A stretch of DNA of 42,168 nt, from the IMG/VR virus record IMGVR_UViG_3300017950_000018, positions 1 to 42,168 of that record. One strand, given 5' to 3'. This document shows, one piece after another, positions 37,403-42,168 of the stretch. Position 1 is the first letter of the stretch. Each line of letters starts with the position of its first letter. Under the pieces are notes generated by a model that was given only the letters and a program-made list of their open reading frames with translations, was not told where the DNA came from and ran no database searches. Source of the stretch: a virus. The translations under genes and the position numbers were made by a program.

Positions 37403-38686
37403 ATGATTGTAGTAGAGTCTAACAAAGAGAAGGAAGAATTTATCAAAAGATGGGAATCTGAACCATCTATTGTAGTTCCCATATGGTGTGATTTAGAAAA
37501 ACACCCGATGAACAATGAACTTGCGTTTTTGTTCGTTATGATTGGAAAATCCACCTTTATCCTCATATATAATCATATTGATGGGAAATCCCATCATTTA
37601 GACCTTTCCAAATCTACACAACCAAAATGGGTGTGGAATAAAAAGGGCTTATTACAAAGTGGTACAAATATACAAAATATTTTTGATATATCCAATTATT
37701 ACTTCTTTGAAAAGAATCAAACTATACCCGATGAGGTACAAAATCAACCATTTATATCACATTATACCCGAATGGGTATAAGAGATGGTTTGGGAAAGAT
37801 AGCACCTTTGATGAAGTGGGGAGAGTACTTAAAATCATTTGTTGATAATATAAGTAGTACTATTCCTCCTCCCGATTTATCTCCTAAAAGTTGGATTGAT
37901 GACACGATGATTCCTCTTTTATCTCAGATTGAACGATATGGTGTTCGGGTCGATGGGAGAAAATTTTTTGATAGATATCCACAAGCCACTAAACATTTAA
38001 ACAACAATATCGTATATACCGAATATAACCCATATACCATTACATCCCGTCCTTCCAACCGATTTGGGGGAATCAACTTCTCTGCTTTAAATAAAAAGGA
38101 TGGTACGAGAGAAGTGTTTATTCCCAAAGATGGGCACATATTCCTACAAATGGATTATGATGCCTATCACCCCCGAATCATCGGTAAGTTGATTGATTAC
38201 GATTTACCCAATACTTCCGTTCACCAATGGTTAGCGGACCAATATGGAGTTCCATACGATGAATCTAAGGGAATCACATTCCAACTCCTTTATGGTGGGA
38301 TACCCGAAGAGTTCGACTCTATTCCTTATTATAAGAAGGTTAGAGAGTACATCGATGTAATGTGGAGTAAGGCATCGGAAATGGGTTATGTATCGACTTA
38401 CAACCGAAATATACCTCTCTCATCGATAGAAGATTCAAATCCTCAAAAAGTATTCAACTATTTATTACAAGCAACTGAAACTGAGTTGAATATGAAAACA
38501 ATCCAAAAAGTGTTGGAGTTTATTCAACAAACCGATATTGAGTTGACCTTATATACTTATGATTCATTCTTATTCTCTTATCCATTAGATACTCCTAAAG
38601 AACACGCTCTAAAATTGAAACAAATAGTAGAGAGTAATGGTTTCCCTATAAAAGCTAGTTGGGGAACGGATTACTCAAAACTTTAA
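37403..38686 (+). CDS. Compact family A DNA polymerase with variant active-site motifs
   Basis: A 427-residue protein, far shorter than usual family A polymerases (about 590-930). Visible motifs: LLSQIERYGVRVD (172-184), TSRPSNRFGGINFSAL (214-229), motif A MDYDAYHPR with Asp251, motif B KGITFQLLYG (289-298) with Lys289, Phe293 and Tyr297, YLLQATETELN (353-363) and motif C TYDSF with Asp387. Changes from Pol I: the motif A Glu (steric gate) is His256, the motif B Arg is Tyr285 and HDE of motif C is YDS. The two metal-binding aspartates are kept, so activity is plausible. The N-terminal part has a DLE (30-32) that could be a remnant of the 3'-5' exonuclease. The location between baseplate and late genes is unusual for a replication gene. 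Confidence 0.8.
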   Translation: MIVVESNKEKEEFIKRWESEPSIVVPIWCDLEKHPMNNELAFLFVMIGKSTFILIYNHIDGKSHHLDLSKSTQPKWVWNKKGLLQSGTNIQNIFDISNYYFFEKNQTIPDEVQNQPFISHYTRMGIRDGLGKIAPLMKWGEYLKSFVDNISSTIPPPDLSPKSWIDDTMIPLLSQIERYGVRVDGRKFFDRYPQATKHLNNNIVYTEYNPYTITSRPSNRFGGINFSALNKKDGTREVFIPKDGHIFLQMDYDAYHPRIIGKLIDYDLPNTSVHQWLADQYGVPYDESKGITFQLLYGGIPEEFDSIPYYKKVREYIDVMWSKASEMGYVSTYNRNIPLSSIEDSNPQKVFNYLLQATETELNMKTIQKVLEFIQQTDIELTLYTYDSFLFSYPLDTPKEHALKLKQIVESNGFPIKASWGTDYSKL

Positions 38687-38694
38687 TATTTATA
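38685..38694 (+). promoter_or_regulatory. Putative late promoter box AATATTTATA
   Basis: AATATTTATA overlaps the last two bases of the polymerase stop codon and lies 20 bp upstream of the ATG at 38715, with AGGAAG as a good ribosome site. It would separate the following late gene from polymerase expression. Confidence 0.5.
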
Positions 38695-38714
38695 TGATAT
38701 AGGAAGATTTAAGT

Positions 38715-40811
38715 ATGAATTACTTTAAAGAATTTATAAACGATTTATTAACGGAAGTTTCGTATAGAACGGAAGGAGGTATTGTAGACCTGAAAAAATC
38801 AGAACACCTTACTATCTTATCTGAAGTATTGGATGAGTTGGGATTATCGGAAATTAAAGGTGAATTATTCCAAACCCTTTTTGAAGCCGAAACAAAATCT
38901 GATGAAGATAAAAAATACAAAGGTATTGGTGGACAACCACCTGCTTATGTAAAATCTGGAGATTACCAAAAATGGCAATCAAATCCAGACGGATTTACAG
39001 GTCCTAAATTTAGCAAAACTGAAACTGGTAAGTATGTTCAGATTGGTAATGGTGAAGATGGAGAAGGTGGTGAAGAATCAAAATCAAAAATCTTTCAACA
39101 AAATTATGATGCACCCGATATAGATAAAGAAGAAGATAAACCAACCGAAGAAAATAAATTAGATAAAATTTCAGAAGAAAATACAAAAACTCAAAGTGAT
39201 TTCATTCAAAATGGATTCAAAGCTGGAGCAGCTCCAGGTAATGCTGGTTCTATGTATAATGAAATTATGAGTTGTAAAGTTTCTGAATTCTTTTTAAATA
39301 ATCCAAATGCAACTGAAGAACAAGCATATAATCACTTAGTCCAATTAGAAGCTGGTGGTGAGTTAGCTCAACAAAATAATAAATCAAAAAATAGACCAGG
39401 TAGAATTACTTCTAATGATACAAAAGAATATGAGGGTAGTGGTGATTCAAATGAGTTGATTTCAAAAAGATTAATAGCAGTTCGTTCAGCTAAAAGAAAA
39501 GCTAAAAAAGTTGAAATAGCAAATGAACGATTGGGATGGGAGAATACCAAAACTTTAAACTTCTTTGGTGATACTAAAGGATTAAAAGCAATGGGTGGTG
39601 TTGTAGAAAATTCTAATGGTATTGTTGACCAACGAGGAAATCCAATATCAAAAGAGGAAGCATTGGAATTGATTGCTACATCTGGTGGTGGAGAAAATCC
39701 ATCTGATACTGGAACTGTAATTGTTAACAATAGTAATGGTGTAGTTACTTTGTTATTCCATTCTGATAAAGATTCAACCGCTGCATTGATTGCACAGTCT
39801 ACATTTGGGGCAGAAATAGAGCAAGGTGAAAAAAGTATAGACAAATTAGTATCAGATAAAAAACTAACACCAGAGCAAGCAAAAACTATAAAAACAACTA
39901 GAAGTGCATATGGTAGAAGAGTTGAAGAAACTGAAAACAAATTGAATGATGTAACATCAACTCCTGCTAAATTCTTAAAAGAGGGTATTGGGAATACAAT
40001 CCAATCATCACAAGCGGTAAATCTCCTAAAGAACGCATCGGCTGGAGCAGACCCAGAGAAATATTGGAAATCTCAAGTTCAAAAAAGATTCTCAAATCCA
40101 AATTTATTGTTACCACCAAAAGATGGTGAACCAAGAAAAAGAGTATCTGATTACTTACCTGAAGGTGTAACCGAACCAAATGATGAACAAATGGTGGAAG
40201 CTTATATCAATTGGTGTTCGGATGAGAGTTGGGGTAAATCTGAAGAATCACTTCCAAAGAACGACCAAAAGTTAATTAATGATTTAAACACTAACTTTGG
40301 TGGACCGGATGTATTACAAGAAATTGATAAAATCAGAAGAGAAACTATTGAAATTCAAGAACAAATGATTGATGAGTTAGATACTCAACATCAAATTGAA
40401 ATTGATGGTAAATCAATCGGATTGGGTACTTATATAGAAGCTCAAAATATTTGGGAAAAAGGACACTTTACCGCAATCAACGCCGATAACGGTGTATTTA
40501 AGTATGATGGTATGTTTGAGGTAAATAATGGTGGTGTACCAATCGGACCAGAGGAGTTAAAAGGTTGTGCAAATATTGAAGATGAGAATGATTTCATCTC
40601 TCACTTTGAAGTGGGAACTGCTGAAGAAGTTGAAGGAAAGAGTGGTGGTGTAACTGGTTCTAAAAAGTTAGTTTACGCTATTTCTAAAAAAGGTAAACGA
40701 ATTCCAATTATGGAAAAAAGACAGCGTTCTAAGAATGGTATTTTGGGAAGATTGAACTCTGTATATGGTTGGAGTAGGGAAATGCAACAATGCTTTGATT
40801 CAAAGGGATAA
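38715..40811 (+). CDS. Large uncharacterised late protein
   Basis: A 698-residue hydrophilic protein. The N-terminal 60 residues are helical (FKEFINDLLTEVSYR, then LSEVLDELGLSEIKGELFQTLFE). Residues about 68-110 (KYKGIGGQPPAYVKSGDYQKW, then DGFTGPKFSKTETGKYVQIGNG) precede an acidic Gly/Glu-rich linker. The middle has VTLLFHSDKDSTAALIAQST, and the end has a basic KRQRSKNGILGRLNSVYGWSREMQQCF. No signal peptide, membrane segment or known catalytic motif is seen. A late promoter-like box and good ribosome site suggest a late, possibly virion-associated protein. The function is unknown. Confidence 0.6.
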   Translation: MNYFKEFINDLLTEVSYRTEGGIVDLKKSEHLTILSEVLDELGLSEIKGELFQTLFEAETKSDEDKKYKGIGGQPPAYVKSGDYQKWQSNPDGFTGPKFSKTETGKYVQIGNGEDGEGGEESKSKIFQQNYDAPDIDKEEDKPTEENKLDKISEENTKTQSDFIQNGFKAGAAPGNAGSMYNEIMSCKVSEFFLNNPNATEEQAYNHLVQLEAGGELAQQNNKSKNRPGRITSNDTKEYEGSGDSNELISKRLIAVRSAKRKAKKVEIANERLGWENTKTLNFFGDTKGLKAMGGVVENSNGIVDQRGNPISKEEALELIATSGGGENPSDTGTVIVNNSNGVVTLLFHSDKDSTAALIAQSTFGAEIEQGEKSIDKLVSDKKLTPEQAKTIKTTRSAYGRRVEETENKLNDVTSTPAKFLKEGIGNTIQSSQAVNLLKNASAGADPEKYWKSQVQKRFSNPNLLLPPKDGEPRKRVSDYLPEGVTEPNDEQMVEAYINWCSDESWGKSEESLPKNDQKLINDLNTNFGGPDVLQEIDKIRRETIEIQEQMIDELDTQHQIEIDGKSIGLGTYIEAQNIWEKGHFTAINADNGVFKYDGMFEVNNGGVPIGPEELKGCANIEDENDFISHFEVGTAEEVEGKSGGVTGSKKLVYAISKKGKRIPIMEKRQRSKNGILGRLNSVYGWSREMQQCFDSKG

Positions 40812-40835
40812 TAATTACCCCCAAAAAAATAATCT

Positions 40836-40845
40836 GATATTTATA
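40836..40845 (+). promoter_or_regulatory. Putative late promoter box GATATTTATA
   Basis: GATATTTATA lies 28 bp upstream of the ATG at 40874, in the 62-bp gap after the large unknown gene. A short GGGATAAT/ATTACCC imperfect hairpin just upstream (40804-40819) followed by seven A is not a convincing terminator on this strand. Confidence 0.5.
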
Positions 40846-40873
40846 GGTGATTGATTAATAGAGAAAAAAATAT

Positions 40874-41275
40874 ATGAAAACACAATTATTGTGTACATTT
40901 ACTTCAAAGGATGGGTTACAAAAGACTCTGCAAGATATCAGAGAAACTTATGTGATAGTGTATAACTATATCTATATTTTACAGAATAAATCAAACTTAG
41001 ATGAACTTTACGTTACCTATAATATTAATACGGAGTTCAAACCACCACAACCTTTAGAAGATACAATACTAATACACAGAAAAAAAGAATCAAATACTCT
41101 ATACACCATCAACGCACTAAATCAATTAGTGAGAGAAGAAAATGGTGGGGTATTGGATAAGACATTCGTAATAGATTGGCAAAAATTTAGAAATTCAATA
41201 ATACTTACAAATACTGAGGGTACGAAACGTATTCAGACTCGTATCTTTGAGGTTATAGAATTTAATCAAAACTAA
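40874..41275 (+). CDS. Uncharacterised protein upstream of endolysin
   Basis: A 133-residue protein with mixed alpha/beta character: TLQDIRETYVIVYNYIYILQNKSNLDELYVTYNI, then TILIHRKKESNTLYTINALNQLVREENGGVLDKTFVIDWQKFRNSIILTN. There is no membrane segment, so it does not look like a holin. It is probably cotranscribed with the amidase 10 bp downstream from the box at 40836. I do not recognise the family. Confidence 0.6.
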   Translation: MKTQLLCTFTSKDGLQKTLQDIRETYVIVYNYIYILQNKSNLDELYVTYNINTEFKPPQPLEDTILIHRKKESNTLYTINALNQLVREENGGVLDKTFVIDWQKFRNSIILTNTEGTKRIQTRIFEVIEFNQN

Positions 41276-41285
41276 AATAAAAAAT

Positions 41286-42168
41286 ATGCTATTAAAAGTA
41301 GGTTCAAGAGGTGAAGATGTAAAAGCAGTTCAAGAATTCTTAGGTCTTGGTGCTGATGGAATCTTCGGAAAAGGTACGGAACAAGCCGTAAAAGATTTTC
41401 AATCCTTAAATGGATTAACTGCCGATGGTTTAGTTGGAAAAGGAACTTGGGCAGCAATGGGATTAAACGATACTGATGCAACTGGACAAGAAGAATCAGA
41501 TGCACCAGATATCTATTCAAAGAATAAAGTAACTAAGGGTGATTTAGAGTATGTAGAATACTTTATGCCCGAAGATGAGTACAAACATGGACCTGTAAAC
41601 TACGAATATCTTTTCTTACACCACACCGCTGGATGGCATAATCCTTATAAGTGTGTTGAGTATTGGGATATGGATAATGGTACTATTGCAACTGAATGGG
41701 TAATGGGTGGACCATCGGTAAAAGGAAACGATGATAAATACGATGGTGAATTACTACAATGTTTCCCAGAAGGTAACTACGCATGGCACTTAGGTAAAAA
41801 TGGTTCACAACATATGCATGTACATTCAGTAGGTATTGAAATTTGTAACTTTGGATATGTAGTAGATGGAAAAACTTATGCTGGTACTCAAGTAGCAGAT
41901 TCACAAATTGTAACTCTAAAAGAAGAATTTAGAGGACACAAAACTTGGCATAGATATTCTGATAAACAAATCGAACAATTAGAAAAGTGGATGAAGTTTA
42001 TTGGAGAAAGGGATGGAATTGATATCAGAGCTGGATTACCTGCTTTAATCAAAGAAAAAGGTGCAGCTGCATTTGAGTTCAATGAAGATGCTTACTATGG
42101 TAAAGTAAAAGGTGTGTGGACTCACACTAATACTCGTAAAGATAAATTTGATTTGTTCCCACAACAAG
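41286..42168 (+). CDS. N-acetylmuramoyl-L-alanine amidase endolysin with peptidoglycan-binding domain (3' end cut by window)
   Basis: Open to the window edge, 294 residues visible. Residues 1-58 are a peptidoglycan-binding domain (LKVGSRGEDVKAVQEFLG, DGIFGKGTEQAVKDFQ, DGLVGKGTWAAMG). After a short acidic linker, residues about 85-290 resemble an Amidase_2 domain: YLFLHHTAGW (108-117) supplies the first zinc histidine, AWHLGKNG and SVGIEICNFG are core motifs, and WTHTNTRKDKFDLFPQ (278-293) gives the second histidine (His280) and nearby Lys/Asp residues. It cleaves the sugar-peptide bond of peptidoglycan, for lysis or entry. The ATG at 41286 is preceded by AAAATAAAAAAT with no Shine-Dalgarno sequence. 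Confidence 0.88.
   Translation, partial: MLLKVGSRGEDVKAVQEFLGLGADGIFGKGTEQAVKDFQSLNGLTADGLVGKGTWAAMGLNDTDATGQEESDAPDIYSKNKVTKGDLEYVEYFMPEDEYKHGPVNYEYLFLHHTAGWHNPYKCVEYWDMDNGTIATEWVMGGPSVKGNDDKYDGELLQCFPEGNYAWHLGKNGSQHMHVHSVGIEICNFGYVVDGKTYAGTQVADSQIVTLKEEFRGHKTWHRYSDKQIEQLEKWMKFIGERDGIDIRAGLPALIKEKGAAAFEFNEDAYYGKVKGVWTHTNTRKDKFDLFPQQ

Noticed and set aside
12902-40845. Reading the ATATTTATA boxes as T4 late promoters (TATAAATA) on the - strand
   Set aside because: No plausible - strand genes exist, and the boxes keep a regular distance to + strand starts.
1-42168. CRISPR array, tRNA genes, insertion sequences or a diversity-generating retroelement
   Set aside because: Repeats are in-frame protein repeats without spacers; no cloverleaf, transposase, terminal inverted repeat or reverse transcriptase was seen.

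Overview
This window is a late structural (tail and adsorption) region of a contractile-tailed, T4-like myovirus. All genes lie on the + strand, are tightly packed and AT-rich, and the longest gap between genes is about 150 bp. Tail sheath, tail tube, tape measure, LysM-type baseplate wedge and hub genes identify the phage type. The host is probably a bacterium of the Bacteroidota, likely marine. This is inference from a promoter-like TATATTTG box with an upstream TTTG, A-rich start regions with weak or absent Shine-Dalgarno sequences, and a BspA-type leucine-rich-repeat protein. No host gene, tRNA, integrase or CRISPR array is visible.

Layout. Positions 1-25208 form the adsorption module: two giant fibre genes (the first cut by the window edge, at least 3838 residues; the second 3866 residues with a C-terminal S74-type self-cleaving chaperone). 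Between them lie a PKD/BspA-like adhesin, a tail-fibre assembly chaperone and two small structural proteins. Both fibres carry long Gly-X-Y collagen-like stalks placed between matching entry and exit modules, and the first also carries cupredoxin-like domains. Positions 25259-28781 hold an unknown late protein, sheath and tube. Positions 28898-29864 hold a gp26-like tail assembly protein and an overlapping frame with no ATG that looks like a frameshift extension. Positions 29923-37366 form a tape measure and baseplate operon. Positions 37403-38686 encode a short family A DNA polymerase, oddly placed inside the tail region. Then come a 698-residue unknown protein, a 133-residue unknown protein and an amidase endolysin cut by the right edge.

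Expression. A near-identical ATATTTATA element lies 20-50 bp upstream of eight gene starts, always at a transcription-unit boundary, and two intrinsic terminators separate units. The polymerase instead has a Bacteroidota-type promoter candidate. This suggests phage-specific late promoters for virion genes and a host-type promoter for the polymerase.

Points most worth a second look: paired cupredoxin modules in a fibre (one with its metal-ligand pattern intact, one with all four ligands replaced); regularly interrupted collagen stalks; the probable +1/-2 frameshift upstream of the tape measure; the reduced, active-site-variant polymerase; and the repeated late promoter element. Everything here was read by eye; no database search was run.
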